Position numbers and translations under genes: made by a program. A model generated the notes under the pieces. That model had not been told where the DNA came from and searched no databases. It was given only the letters and a program-made list of their open reading frames with translations. 64,000 nucleotides of DNA, from contig VZDJ01007747.1 in the NCBI GenBank assembly GCA_008694505.1, forward strand, positions 27,690,409-27,754,408. Direction: 5' to 3'. Below, piece by piece: positions 24,010-35,868 of the stretch (within the stretch, counting starts at the first letter, position 1; each line of letters opens with the position of its first letter). This DNA comes from Cyanoderma ruficeps (lineage: Eukaryota > Chordata > Aves > Passeriformes > Timaliidae).

Positions 24010-24395
24010 AGAGATAGTCAGTAAGGTTCCCTGTGAAACTGTCCTCAGGAGCAACGGAGTAGAACAAACCTGGCAGACCTTTAAAGAAGTCCGTGGGGTG
24101 CAAGGGCTGGCAATCCCCAGGAGCAAAAAATTGGTCAAGGAAGTTAAGAAACGGCATGCCTGAGTATCAACCTGCTGGTCAAACTAAAGAGAAAGAAGCA
24201 AATCCTTAAAGTGTATTCCACAAGTAGAAACAAGGACAGGTGACCTGGGAAGTGTATAGAGAATTTTGGTTTAAGAGTGGGGAAAGGAAGGCCAAGGCAA
24301 AATTGGAACTGAACCTAGCAATGGACAGAAAGAATGACAAGGGCTTCTACAGGTACATTAGTCAAAGAAGGTGTACTGCCTGATCCTCCTCTTGA
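24010..24395 (+). mobile_element. CR1 LINE ORF2 fragment (linker before reverse transcriptase)
   Basis: Sense-strand sequence matching the region between endonuclease and reverse transcriptase of CR1. Readable in broken frames are KRKKQIL, then a segment equivalent to 'aacaaggacaggtgacctgg', 'ggaaggccaaggcaaaattg' ([13 protein letters not shown]) and 'aagggcttctacaggtacat' ([12 protein letters not shown]). Frames shift several times. Both ends are truncated, which means this copy has also lost its 3' end. Confidence 0.75.
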
Positions 24396-24399
24396 GCCC

Positions 24400-25990
24400 T
24401 GTTTGCTAGAATAGGAAAAGCTAGAACATCATTTCTACAGAGTAGGTTCTTTCAATGTAATCATTAAAACCAACCTCAGATGGTAAAACAAGTGTGGTCT
24501 GCCTGTCCTTTCTGTTTGTTCAGCTGGATTTGCAAGAAGTAGTGAATTTAGCCCTTGAAGTAGGAGTTCTATTGTAGAACTTGCTTTCGTGCCAGAAATA
24601 AAAAAATGGTCCTGGTCAGTTTAATTTACCAAAACATAGAACACAGCATGCCATCTTACATATGCTTCTTTTTAGCATATCAATTCCAGTGGTTAGCAGT
24701 AGGAAAAGGTGAAACAAAACATTCTCTTGATTTTATTCAATATCTTTCTATACACAGTGTAGGTTTAGATGGAGGCAGCAATAGAGACATTGGTCATTAA
24801 TGAGCTACTACAAATGCTGGTTTGCATCACGCTGTGTACAGCACCTGGCATGCAGACGTCAAGCTGCAGCCAAGCCTGATGGTGAGGGCACCAGACTGAA
24901 GATATTTTTTAACTTTTGTGGAATAAGGAAACACTGCTTTGTTGCAGAGCCAAGAGTCTGTCGAAAGCAGGGGTGGGTAGTGGGGTACTGGTCCCTGGGC
25001 TGGATGGGGGGTAGTTCTAGGGAGGGCTGGGCAGGGATAATCAGGGTAGAGTCCTCAGGACCATGACATTCTTCATGGAAAAGGGCTCAGGAGGATAGCA
25101 ACAAGTGGTCAACACCCTTGATCCCACCTCTTCAGCAGCGTTAATATGATATTGAAGGAAATTCCTAAATTCTCTTTACACTGAAATCTGCCAGGTTCAT
25201 TTTTGTACATTTTCTAATACTGTCATCTTCCTTGCTCTTTATTCATTAAACTGACAATATAGTAATTGAATATGTTACATCTAAGTTTTACTCTGTATGT
25301 TAAATTCTTTCTATTTAGAACTAGTTCTTTTTTCTCTCAGTGATAAGCTTTGACCACTTTTTTCTCTCAGTGATGAGCTTCAGTTACTTACCAGTTTTTG
25401 TATCAATTTAATGACCTGTTGATTACCACTGGTATCTTTTTTCTTTTATCCCTGGTTCCTCCCTTATATTTCTTCAGCTGCACTTTTAGACTTTCTGATC
25501 CCATTTTGCAATTGTACTTCTTAACAGTTGTTAACTTATTAGTGACTGTGTTTCTTCAACAGCCTTTCAACTGTGGTTTTCTTTGAAACTTAACTATTTT
25601 TTTCATTAGCACAATGTAGTGACAAGTAAATCCTTGTCTTAGGGTCATCGATTGTTCACTTTAAAAAATAATAAACCATTAGAAGATATGTATAGATTTA
25701 ATGCCCTGATAACTACTTGTTATTAATACCTATTTTTAACAGCAGTATCATTGGTGTGTTATTCAGTGTCTTTTACAATAGTAAATAATGATGGGGTTTT
25801 TTTTTAATCTAAATTAAACCCTAATTTCTGAATAGGAAAAAACCCAGTTCACTATAAATACTGCTGAGCATAATGAATTTGACTAGATCTATGGGTTATT
25901 TTAAACAGAGCAAGCAATATTCTACAGAACACTTTAGAGAGCATCTGCTATACATGAAAAAATGTTATATCTTTATTATATTCCTGCTTG
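24400..25990. other. Unique sequence
   Basis: No gene is called. A G-rich stretch at 24970-25045 stands out from the AT-rich flanks without a recognisable family. A 30-bp tandem duplication (25327-25386) is listed separately. Confidence 0.45.
25327..25386. repeat. Tandem duplication, 30-bp unit x2
   Basis: The core TTTCTCTCAGTGATAAGCTT (25331-25350) recurs 30 bases later (25361-25380) with one change. The remaining ten bases of the unit differ more. Confidence 0.8.
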
Positions 25991-25994
25991 CCAG

Positions 25995-26193
25995 GATTTC
26001 TCATGTTTAGGCCCATACTACTTTCCAGAATGACAAGTATCTTGGGAAAAATGTTAGAGATATTTAACAAGGATGTTCTGGAATATCCACTGATGTCACT
26101 GGGAAGGCTGTGCCCTGGCATTGGATCAGTCACACACCACATTGTGCATATGCTGCAAAGTTTGGAAGAAAGCAAGCAAAGTAGAATAAACAG
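25995..26193 (+). CDS. Candidate internal coding exon, unidentified gene
   Basis: The segment lies between an acceptor (TATATTCCTGCTTGCCAG, ending 25994) and a near-consensus donor (AACAG/GTAAGG at 26194). One frame is open across all 199 bases. Its peptide begins FLMFRPILLSRMTSILGKML and ends HMLQSLEESKQSRIN; this has balanced composition and an amphipathic, charged C-terminal part. The exon enters in phase 1 and leaves in phase 2. A phase-2 acceptor with an open frame to a stop exists at 35869, and joining the two gives a continuous frame. An unbroken frame of this length is expected by chance about 4 times in 100. I cannot name a family. The overlapping minus-strand frame is probably its shadow. 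Confidence 0.33.
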
Positions 26194-26199
26194 GTAAGG

Positions 26200-27380
26200 A
26201 AAATGCCAAGAATAAGTACAGGTGGTGTGTAGATGAGGGTTCAATATTACACTGTTTGGCACAGTAAACGTTTAATTCAGATTGAAAAAACTCCAGTAGA
26301 AGAGAGTGAGCCAGAAGAAAAATTACCCTAGAGCACATAAGTGACTGGACGATGTGAAAATTTGTCAGCCTGAATATATTTCCTTGAAGCAGGCTGATGA
26401 AAACTACCCTTGTAGTTGCAGAATGAACAGACTCTTACAGCATGTAAGGAAGAATATTATGTGAAGCAACATTATTTTTTAAAAAGCCTCTCTGCTAAAA
26501 TTATGGTCAAAAATGAATGCTAAATTGTGCTGGGGTCCCCATGCAATTCCATGCACATCACATAAAAATCAAATAATTCATTATGAATAATGTTAGTACT
26601 GAACAAGGAGCAACTAAATAATTTTAAATAATAATTAGCCTAATGCTGTAGCAGGCTCCTTTAGTATTTTGTTAAATTGGGTAGTAAGTTTATAGCCCAT
26701 TTGCCAAGTGCACATTACAAACTAAGAGTATTATTGTCTTCTAGAATACAGATATTAATGTAGCCTGACTTAGCCTGCACACAGCACAGCACATACAATA
26801 CTAGGCTATGACTCTACTCTTAGTATGTTAATTTTTTTCTACTTTTATGTAAAGGGCAAGTAAGTTACTTTGTCTACTGCCAACATCTGTGAAGGTGATG
26901 AGGAACTGTAGCATTACCCTAATATAAAATAGTCCGAAAATTGTAAGTGGACATTTCAGTGACACAGGGCATCTAACTTCAAAGCTTCTCATTTGAATCA
27001 GTTCATCCTTTCATTGACATATAGATTAATCCAACGTGCCTGCTTGCACTTAATAAAACCTAATTTTTTGTAGAAGGCATTCACTTTCTGCTGAGCCCAG
27101 CAAAGTAGGCAAAAATGTCCTTTAAAGTAATTCTTTTTTTCTTTTCACTTGTACCCCTGCAAATTCTTTGGGGTTTTTTTTTCTCCTTGTGTTACTTTTC
27201 CTAAGTATTTATTTTTACAATTCAGAAGCACTGAAAGTGGACAGCCTTTTATTCTTTAAAAAAGTGCCTATTTTGACGGCTGCACATTGCTGAGAAACAC
27301 CATGGTTGTTGTAAAATTTGCATGTAATAGCTTTGAGGTTTAGAGGCAATAAGAGAGCTAGGGGGCTTCAGGTCAGAGCT
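26200..27380. other. Unique AT-rich sequence, conserved-looking between 26530 and 26760
   Basis: No gene or repeat family. Positions 26530-26760 contain many AT-rich homeodomain-type cores (TTCATTATGAATAATG, ATAATTAGCCTAATG) in sequence without homopolymers, as seen in conserved noncoding elements. This is an impression from texture only. Confidence 0.25.
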
Positions 27381-27387
27381 CAAAGTA

Positions 27388-27437
27388 AATTCATTAATTC
27401 CTTTTTTAGCTGGAAGTACCTAAAAAATTAATGAATT
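27388..27437. repeat. Imperfect inverted repeat (hairpin)
   Basis: Left arm 27388-27409 (AATTCATTAATTCC, then T6AG) pairs with right arm 27420-27437 (CTAAAAAATTAATGAATT) across a ten-base loop, leaving about four bases of the left arm unpaired. GAGCTC is found just outside on both sides. It is not in any repeat family I know. Confidence 0.75.
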
Positions 27438-27518
27438 GGGCTTCCTGAGCTCAGTTTGCTATATATATTTGCTATATATTGCAGTAAACCTTTTCTTTCT
27501 TTTTTTTCTTTTTTTTTT

Positions 27519-27525
27519 NNNNNNN
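27519..27525. other. Small assembly gap (7 N) in poly(T)
   Basis: Seven N lie inside a T-rich run. The length of the homopolymer is unresolved. Confidence 0.98.
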
Positions 27526-27529
27526 TTTT

Positions 27530-28540
27530 AGTCAAGGATTACTTGCAGCTTTACATATTTAATCTGTAGAAAAAAAATGTGGAGAGAAAAAAGAGAATAA
27601 CATTAAGGGAATAACTTACCTCACATATATTGTGTTATGTGTTACAATTGCTGCTGTTCTAGAAAGAGATCATCCTAATACCCTGACACTGCAGTCAATA
27701 CAAGTATTGATAACAACAGCTATACTCACATATACACATATAGGGGATGCACTGGAGCCTATGCAAGGGTACTGATTTGACACAAATTAATTCTGGAATA
27801 CAGCTACACAGAAAGAATCCCATGCTGGCATTTTGGGGCTAGGTTTGTAGAATTTCTTCAGTTAATTACCCATTCTTTCCTCTCCTCCAAGGCAATTATA
27901 TATATGAGTATATGAGTTCCAGCTGCTGTGGCAAGTCTTAGGAGGGTGTCAGCCAATACACACGTGTTGGGTGTATGCTGTTTTCATAACACAATGAAAA
28001 GAAACACTAATGGTTTGACAAGTAATATAGCCACATCCGTGAGGTGCTGCAGCCAAGCCTTATTAACTTGAGGGCGAAGTTTTATTCTGTTAATCAATTG
28101 CCTTAGATGAGTGACAGTTTAGTGACTTTTATGCCTTGGTTTACTGAAGAATGTAGACACAACCAAAGAAGGAAAAATATGATAATACTTGTACTGAACA
28201 CCAATGATTATTTAATTAATTAATTAGAGGTTCTCACGCACTTAGTGCATTTCAGTCTTACAGTTCTAGAGTGAATATAGCTAGTGTTGTGTTATGTATT
28301 TAATGGTATTGTGCAACGGAAAATCAGCTAAACTGAAAAGTTGACTTCAGGCCATTTGGCCAATATTGAAGGGGAAATCTTACCTGTGCTGGTAATAAAA
28401 AACCCTCAAATTTTGAAACTATGCATTATTTCTGATTTTTAACAATTGCTCCATCCAAGTCTCTAGTCTTTTAGTGGTAGTAGTCCATAACAGGGATAAC
28501 TATACATGGCAAAAAGTCCTCTTTGAAAGACATAGGCGAT
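27530..28540. other. Unique AT-rich sequence
   Basis: No gene is called. A 39-base minus-strand segment (27620-27658) has excellent splice signals (CTCTTTCTAG acceptor, GAG/GTAAGT donor). Its single open frame is out of phase with the candidate exon at 28546-28638. Confidence 0.4.
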
Positions 28541-28545
28541 CTTAC

Positions 28546-28638
28546 ATGAGAAAACCCATGGTTACTCCCGCTATCTTTGAAGAATGAGTGCGAACCGAAG
28601 TCGATAATTCTTTCAAACCCACGTAACAGCCATATTAT
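28546..28638 (-). CDS. Candidate internal coding exon (minus), unidentified gene
   Basis: On the minus strand a strong acceptor (TTTGATTTTTCTTCCCCAG) precedes 93 bases that end at a good donor (TCAT/GTAAGA). Only one frame is open; the others stop in codon 1 and codon 8. The peptide runs IIWLLRGFERIIDFGSHSFF and on to SGSNHGFSH, phase 0 at both ends. The segment keeps five CpGs in 93 bases, far more than the surroundings, which suggests selection on the sequence. I do not recognise the protein. A second candidate minus exon at 27620-27658 would not join in frame, so either it is skipped, or one of them is false. A noncoding RNA exon is an alternative. Confidence 0.35.
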
Positions 28639-29054
28639 CTGGGGAAGAAAAATCAAATGTTGATTCCAAAGTGGGCCAAGAGACCTACAACACAATTGGA
28701 ATCTGGTCTTCCTTAAGAGCAGATATTACCTATTAAGCACAATCAAGAAATAAGAACTGGAAATGGGCAACTGGAAAATGCAAGGCCACTCATTGACAGC
28801 AGTAATACAGGTAACATTTTCTTCTGTCAGTGTCTGAAATTAGAGAATGAGAAGTCAAAATAATGGTTTCTGAAAGAAATATGCGCATGAGGGGGAAGAG
28901 ATATGGAAATGTAATCTTGTCCCTGCAAGTGTTAACAAATAGATGCAAGCACAGCATTTATTTAGTTTAGGATGATTTGGTTTTTGTTATTTGTTGCCCA
29001 TTTGAAGAATGTATATCTGAGACAAATTTAGTGCCCAGTGTAATATCTTTTTGG

Positions 29055-29345
29055 CTTTTAAATAGCATCTTAATGTTTGGTGTTTTTTTCTGGCATAGAG
29101 TTAAATTTCTTCATAGTAGCTAATACAGGGCTGTGCTTTTGATTTGTGATGAAAACAGTGTTGACAACACAGGGATATTTTTGTCATTCTTACACAGTCC
29201 TGACAAAGATTCAAGACCTTTTCTGCCTCTCTCACTGTCCCATCAGTGAGGGGGCTAGGAGTCCACAAGCAGTTGGAGGGTAACACAGCTGGAACAGCTG
29301 ATCCTCAGTGATCAAAGGGCTTTTCCATACCATATGGAATCATGG
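29055..29345 (+). mobile_element. ERVL-like LTR fragment (5' part of LTR)
   Basis: Sequence resembles the U3 half of an avian ERVL-type LTR: 'agttaaatttcttcatagta', 'cagtgttgacaacacaggga', 'ctcactgtcccatcagtgag', 'aagggcttttccataccata'. It is in the same family as 3525-3785 and keeps more of the U3, reaching the segment just before the promoter. It stops near 29345 without TATA box, R or U5. A CR1 piece begins about 25 bases later. The minus-strand frame across it is a shadow. Confidence 0.72.
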
Positions 29346-29367
29346 ACAGCATATTCAGCATTCATAC

Positions 29368-29502
29368 ACTGTACTGCACCTTGAGTACTGTATCCAGTTC
29401 TGGGCCCCTCATTACAACAAAGTTATTGAGGTGCTGGAGTGAGTCCAAAGAAGGGCAATGAACCTGGTAAAGGATCTGGAGCACAAGCCAGAAGCACACC
29501 AG
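29368..29502 (+). mobile_element. CR1 LINE fragment (C-terminal ORF2)
   Basis: Sense CR1: 'ccttgagtactgtatccagt', 'tctgggcccctcattacaac', 'ttgaggtgctggagtgagtc', 'gaagggcaatgaacctggta', 'ggatctggagcacaagccag'. This is the stretch after the RT catalytic region (LEY-VQFWAP type). It ends abruptly at 29502, so it is internal and lacks the 3' tail. Confidence 0.85.
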
Positions 29503-31398
29503 TTTCCCTGGAAGGTCATTAAAGAGCAGCACACACTAGGAGCATGACTTGGACACCTAGATCAACCCTTTGATTTCTCTATGCCTGCATTCCTAAATTT
29601 TAACCACCAGACTTAATGGATCCCATGAGTTTCCCATTTGGAGAGGGAATAATTTTAAACTCTGATAAACAGAAATGTCTATCTTCAATAAGTGGTGTTA
29701 CTGTGGCATACGACAAGTATATAGTATTGCACTATCATATTATTTTTTGACTTCATTTAATGGGGATTATTTTGGATTTTAATTCCAGGAACAAGTAAAC
29801 CTCAAATCATTGCTGTTAGTGAATGGAGGCAGAAACTGTAAATAAAAATTGATAGTTCAATTACATTAAAAATTAATCTCCTTATAAGGTTAGTCAGAAG
29901 AAAAATAAAAATTATTGAAAAAAACTGTGAAAATTTTCAACTTCCATCTTTGTCAGTTTGTTTTTGGTTTCATTTGTTCATATTTTGCAGTTTGGACTTT
30001 GTCGTAATGAAACAAGTTTTTCTTCAGCTTAGCAAATGAAGAATGAAAAAAACAAAAATCAATGCCTTGCCATTTCCATTATTGCTGTGGTAGACTCCTG
30101 AAAATGTCATGCTTATTTCAAAATTCAACTATTCTATTCCTGGTCATTCTTGATTTTCACTCTAGCTAGGTAATGACTTTCTCCTATTTCCATTACCATA
30201 AAAAGAAAACTCATTGACTTCAAACCAAGAAAAATATTCAATAAAAACAGGCGATAGTAGAAAAAAAAAATTGTGAGGTTTTTTTTTTTAGTATTTGAAG
30301 TGCACTAAATAATTCTGTGAATTTTCTTTATACTGCTCTTTTGCATCTTGAAAATCAAGATGACAACAGAAATTTTAAAAAAAGGAGATCCCAAAGCTAC
30401 AGAATGGGATTTTCAAAGGATTCAATTGTCCAAACTCTGGCCTTAATTAAGTCAAAGGAACTTCAGTATTCATCTTAATAGGAAAGTATTAAAGATTTTA
30501 TAAACTCTTATGATACCTGTGCAATTATAACTTAGATACAATGGTATCACATAGGAAATATAATTTGCTCAGTTTAAGTTGTTTTAAGCCTCTAGTCTAT
30601 TGAAATTTAGAAGTGTACTGAGGTTTTCCAAACAAAATGATTCTATTTTTCTCTACACAGTTCAGAGACTTAGTAATTCTTCAGTAGGTGTTGTTTACTA
30701 TTGACAAAATCAACACAATCTTTGAGTCATTAGAAATCTCATCCTGTCAGATTTTGCATAACTTAAGCATCTGAAAATACCTATGACACTGAGATTAAGT
30801 GTCTTGCAAAATTGAATCCCAAGACATCACAAAAAAGTTGCTATTTAATCAACTAAATTAAGAGGCTCAAAAAACCCTGAACAAGTTAAGAAATCCTCTC
30901 TAGCCACATTCCCTTGCATTATTTTGTATGCCTATCTCTAACTCACCAAATTTTCGGTAGACAGAATTGAACAATATCAATTTTTTACTCAGCCTTTAAA
31001 CCTTCTTATTACAGATTAGGCAAAGTTGTGAATAATTTTTGTTATTTGCTTAGTCTAGCTAAAGCACATCACTGAATATTCAAAACATACAGCAGCAACA
31101 GCTTTTGATAGAAATTCAATTCAATTTGTTTGGAAGTGACTCCTATTAAATGTTCTTGCAGAGCCAAAATTTGCCAATTGTTCTTGAAGCTGTCATGGAT
31201 GACTAGATGGCAGACCTCGGCTAATAAGGAAGAAACTTTTTATAAGTAAATAGTATTCTAATTAGAAGTTCATTTTTTAAACCACTAATAAAGACAGATG
31301 TAAAAGATAGGAAACATCCAATACAGAATTGCTTGTAATGACTGTCTTTCAGTCTTAAATCTCTCTGACTGTATCTGCTTCATCAATGCCTTCTGGTT

Positions 31399-31426
31399 TT
31401 TTTGTTTTGTTTTGTTTTGTTTTAAG
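31399..31426 (+). repeat. (TTTTG)n microsatellite
   Basis: Five-base TTTTG units repeated about five times after a poly(T) run. Confidence 0.9.
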
Positions 31427-33759
31427 TTCTATGCTTTGAAAAGAATTCATTGAATGAAAATGTCATTTTACTACTTTATCATATTAAAGTTTAGATGTTC
31501 CACCTGAGATTAAGGATCTGTTATACTCTAGCACCTATTGTGCAGATATGCAAAAAACCTCGTGCACAGCTTCTGTAAGGTAAATTGAAGACAAAGGAAA
31601 ATAGAAGCTGATTCCTCCCTCTTGCAAATTAAGAACAAAAATCAATGGCTTTCTGAATGTCATATATGAGACATTTTTGCAGAAATGCAAGTAGATTATA
31701 ATCTTTTGAGGAAAGCTGATCAAAATGCAAGGTTTCCAATTTCAGCTGTGAAACATGCAAATATGTAATACTAGATATATATTGACATTTCATTGTGTGA
31801 GACCGCTTCTATATATACAGTTTTTCTTGGTTGTCATATATTTTAAATAAAATATCATATAAAAATATTTTGTGTCTCAGCTGTCTGCCAATCATGAAAC
31901 TTAGAATAATATTCATTTCACTGAATATCAATTCAGTGTCTGTAGTTACAAAATCTTTTCAGAGTCATTAACCTTTTAAAGCCATCTCAGGACAACCAGT
32001 TTTTGTGACTGTACAACTTCACAAGAAGGAGGAGACATATGCCATACTTCCAACCAGCCCTGGTTGGTTAGGAATGCTGAATTTTGGGTTCTAAAGACTA
32101 CTTAAATTACTTCGTTTTCCCAAAGAAGACCTGACTGTCCCAGAATTCTGGACCCTGGAGTCCTGACAAGTCCCCATGGACATAAAAGTAAGATAACTCA
32201 AATGTTGGGTATTTTTTTCTTTTGTTTTGTTTTTCCTCTAAGCACAAGAAGTATTTAATTTTATATATTCTCACCCACTGTCTTTGGGAATAAGATAATT
32301 TGGGAATGAAAATAAAAACAACAGCATTTTTAAACCTCTCTCAAGGAAATGCAGCATTTACAACTGGATTAGCACACCAACATATCTGATGTTCAACTGC
32401 TAGAAATGTTACAGTTCTGGTTTGTTCAAATTATTATTCAATCAGTTTGTCAAGAGTGGAATATATCAACACAAGTAAGGCTACTAAAATAAATTATGTG
32501 CTTTAATTTTCATCTCTTACCATATGTCTACAGAGAGACAAGATTCTCTGAGTTTCTAAGTTGGCTGGATCCATACTTGTTGAAGCATGAAAGATACATA
32601 TCTGGGTTACTGCAATGCTGTGAACAGTTTATCTAAATCTACAAGAGACACATGAAAAATTCACACAATATTAAGAGAAATGGCCTATTGGCTTGACCAT
32701 ACAAGAGCACCTATTTAGCTTCCTACAAAAAATTCGGTCATATCAAGCACACTCAGAATATGGGCAGGAAAGTATGAATATGTTTAAACCCTAGTCTATA
32801 ATTATGTATTTTTATGTTTTATTATTTTTCAGGATCCTTTATAGCTCACAGAAAATATTTTTTCTTATTATTATAATATAGCTAGTTTTTTGTTCTTACA
32901 TTTATTAAAGGTTTGTCTAGTTTCAAGGTGAGGAAGAGCAGAAAGTTGTTCTATGAATTTCTTCCTACTTGTCTTTCCTGAATGGCCCAAACACTAAGGG
33001 GGAAAAGGTTTTAGGTATTCTGTACTTCATGATCAGAAAGTAAAGCTGCAGATCTGTGAAGGACAACAGACAGACAAGAAATGCATTCAAATGAAATTTT
33101 GGAAAACAGTGTCTCAATTCAAAACATAGATCTTTCAGCTTCCATCTCCAGGGGAAACCTGGGTATTCTGCATGCCCTTAGACATTGTAAGAAGGTGAAA
33201 TTTCTGTATCAAATTTTCATAGCACCTTAAGCTCCTGTTTTGAATTTGACTACAAGTGCTTCAGTCCTGCCCTGGGCTATTCAGCTTGGGATGTAATAAT
33301 ACCCAAACCTGATCAGATTGCAGGATTTTCCCAGTAGAGTTTGGATGTGGGAAGAAGGTGTGAGGCAGCTTCTACCCTCTAGCTATGGCTGTTCCACTGA
33401 TGTGAGAGCATAAACTGTAGGAGTCATTGTGAGTGTAATAATCTCCCTTGCTTAGGAAACACAACTCTTCCTCTTTTGATGTTCCTCACCCAATAGAACT
33501 TCTCATAAATAAAGCAGTAATGCCCTGGGCTTGCTTTAAAAGAATAGTATGAGGTAAAACTCTAGTTGCCTCCTATTTCCTCCCTACTCAAAGGTCTAGT
33601 TCTTTTCTTTATGTGAAATGACCCATGTGAAATTGTTGCCACAATAAATAAAAGAATTTAATTTCTAAGAGGATGGGATATCAGTGTATGTCTGTCTCAG
33701 TAAATTGCGAATTTAACCCCTGCTGATCATGACTGCTTGTGCTTGAAGGAAGTATTTTT

Positions 33760-33880
33760 CATTTTTTGGTTTGCTTTTTTTTTGGCTTGGGTTTATTTTG
33801 TTTCCAGGTTTCTGTTGTTGGTTTGTTTAATTGTTTGTGGGGTTTTTTTGGTAATTTATTTTGTTCTCTTTTTTTTGTAA
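33760..33880 (+). repeat. T/G low-complexity tract
   Basis: T-rich sequence with scattered GG and GTTT units, similar in kind to 7815-7955 and 22705-22812. Confidence 0.8.
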
Positions 33881-34984
33881 TGCTTAATTTTCTTTTCACA
33901 TTGTGAAATAATACCTAAGTCACGAGAGACTCAAAATGGATTGACTTCATTTACATTGGGTAAATTCCATTATCAGGATGGCTGTTAAAAGCCTGTTAGA
34001 CAAATAAAGATGCTAGAAACATTTAAAAACTAAAACAGTAAAAGGTGTGAAATTACTATTAAATTTTTTTTTTCCTCATGAGAAAATATGTTTTAATTGC
34101 AATGTGATGGTTAGATAATGTTGCAATGACTTCATAAAACATTTCAGAAATTTCCATATTATGATATGGAAAAGTATTGAACTCAATAATAGGATGCATA
34201 TTTAAGTGTCTATGCCATACTTGTTTTAAGTCCCTGAGGATATTAAATACAAATTTGAGGTTTCTCAGGATAATGTGCAAGAAAATGAGATCAAGCAGTG
34301 CTTAGGCAGTTCACAGAAGTGCTGACCTTTTTTCTTGGTTCCTGAGTGCTCTGTAAGTGCTATGACTGAAGATGTACATTCTGACAATATACATGTCTTT
34401 TAGATTTTAATTATGTATTGCATTTTATGCTGTCCATAATGAAAATTGCAGAAGCAGTTTTCTGCCATTTAAGCAACTGCTGTCCTTCCACTGGAGTTTA
34501 GCTAATGGCAGGTATCTATATTTGTACAGGAAATGAGATGTCAAATTTAACAAGCTGAATAGGACACGTTCACTAAAAAAAATGGTTCCATCTTTTCACT
34601 TTTATAGCTCCTCCCCTACTGTTAGCAGAGGTCTCTGAAATAATACCACTAAAGAATAATGGGAGCTGCTATAAAAAACATGAAGCTATTAAAAAAGCAA
34701 CAATCCTAAAATAAAGTTATTCCTGAGTGCACAAAAGCAGCTGCTGTATGATGCTTGAAATCAATTACTATACTAGAAGGCATCCGCTCCTCTTGAAGAA
34801 CCCATTATTTTCAAACATAATGCAGAGTCACAGCAGGTGTCATAGTACTGGGCTGTGCATACTGCATCTCAACCAGACACAAAGAGTCTTCAACAGGCTA
34901 GAGTCTGTGTGCATTCTGCATTTAAAAAAAATAAAAAAATCCTCATATCACTGTTCTAAACTGTTTTACCACATCTGATTTGGG

Positions 34985-35350
34985 GATCATGACATTCATT
35001 GCTAAGACTAAATCCGTCATTATGCGATTTGTTGAAATGTATATAGCAATGCATCAGCATAAACAGAAAAAGTGGTATTTACTTTCAATGGCTAGTTTTT
35101 GGGTTTCAAGAAATTGATTTATTCATATGCTTAAATTAATATATTCTGTACAAAAATGTCACTAATCAGAATTTTGCAAATCTATTATGGTTTTGACATA
35201 CAATGCAAAAAGTAGGTATCCCAAAGAGATTTGCTATGAGATATTAATAAATTAATATTTTTCATCGTACAGTAATCATGCAAAATAATTTGGCCACATA
35301 TTAATTATTTTGCTGTGAAATCATAACTTATTAAACTAATTAGGAAATAA
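34985..35350. other. Candidate conserved noncoding element
   Basis: Dense in POU/homeodomain-type cores: ATTCATATGC near 35122, TTTTGCAAAT near 35173, ATTAATAAATTAATAT near 35243, CATGCAAAATAATTT near 35278, ATTAATTATTTTG near 35301. It is also free of long homopolymers. The pattern resembles deeply conserved enhancers, but conservation is not tested here. Confidence 0.25.
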
Positions 35351-35524
35351 AGAGTGTAACCAATCTTTGAAACATTTAAATAATACTATATATATATCTA
35401 TATCCTTAATAAGATTGTATGAGAATATTAAATATTTGAATAGGTTTCAATATTTGAAATTTTATAATTTCTATTTGGTCTCTTAGTTCCAATTAAATAT
35501 TTTTGTCTGTGGGCATAGACACAT

Positions 35525-35580
35525 TATATACATATATATATATTTATGTCTGTGTGCGTGTATGTATGTGAGTGTATCCA
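35525..35580 (+). repeat. TA/TG-type dinucleotide microsatellite
   Basis: ATATATATATAT followed by TG/TATG units, imperfect. Confidence 0.8.
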
Positions 35581-35868
35581 CAGAAATATTTTTACATATT
35601 TATTAAAATATATCAGGGTCATCAGACTGCACAAGTATTGCAAAAAACATGCAATGCAATCATCCATTTTGGGGGTTAATACTCTACACAAGAAATAAGC
35701 TCCACATCTCTTTCCGGTGGTATGACGTGCAGCTATTGGAATCTTTGGATGTTCCTGGCCATTGGTCCTAAAACTGCAACAATATTAGGATCAGAAATGT
35801 TACTATAGATGATTAAAAAGATTCCAAAGCATAACTGCGTGATTTTCATTTTCCCCTAATTCTTATAG

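Larger units (their letters stand above)
29505..35860. other. Long unique AT-rich stretch without a gene
   Basis: More than 6 kb with no open frame worth naming and no recognised element. It contains low-complexity T/G tracts (31399-31426, 33760-33880), a poly(T)/poly(A) pair near 30260-30290, and two blocks with conserved-element texture (about 34380-34540 and 34985-35350). A TA/TG microsatellite lies at 35525-35580. Confidence 0.5.
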
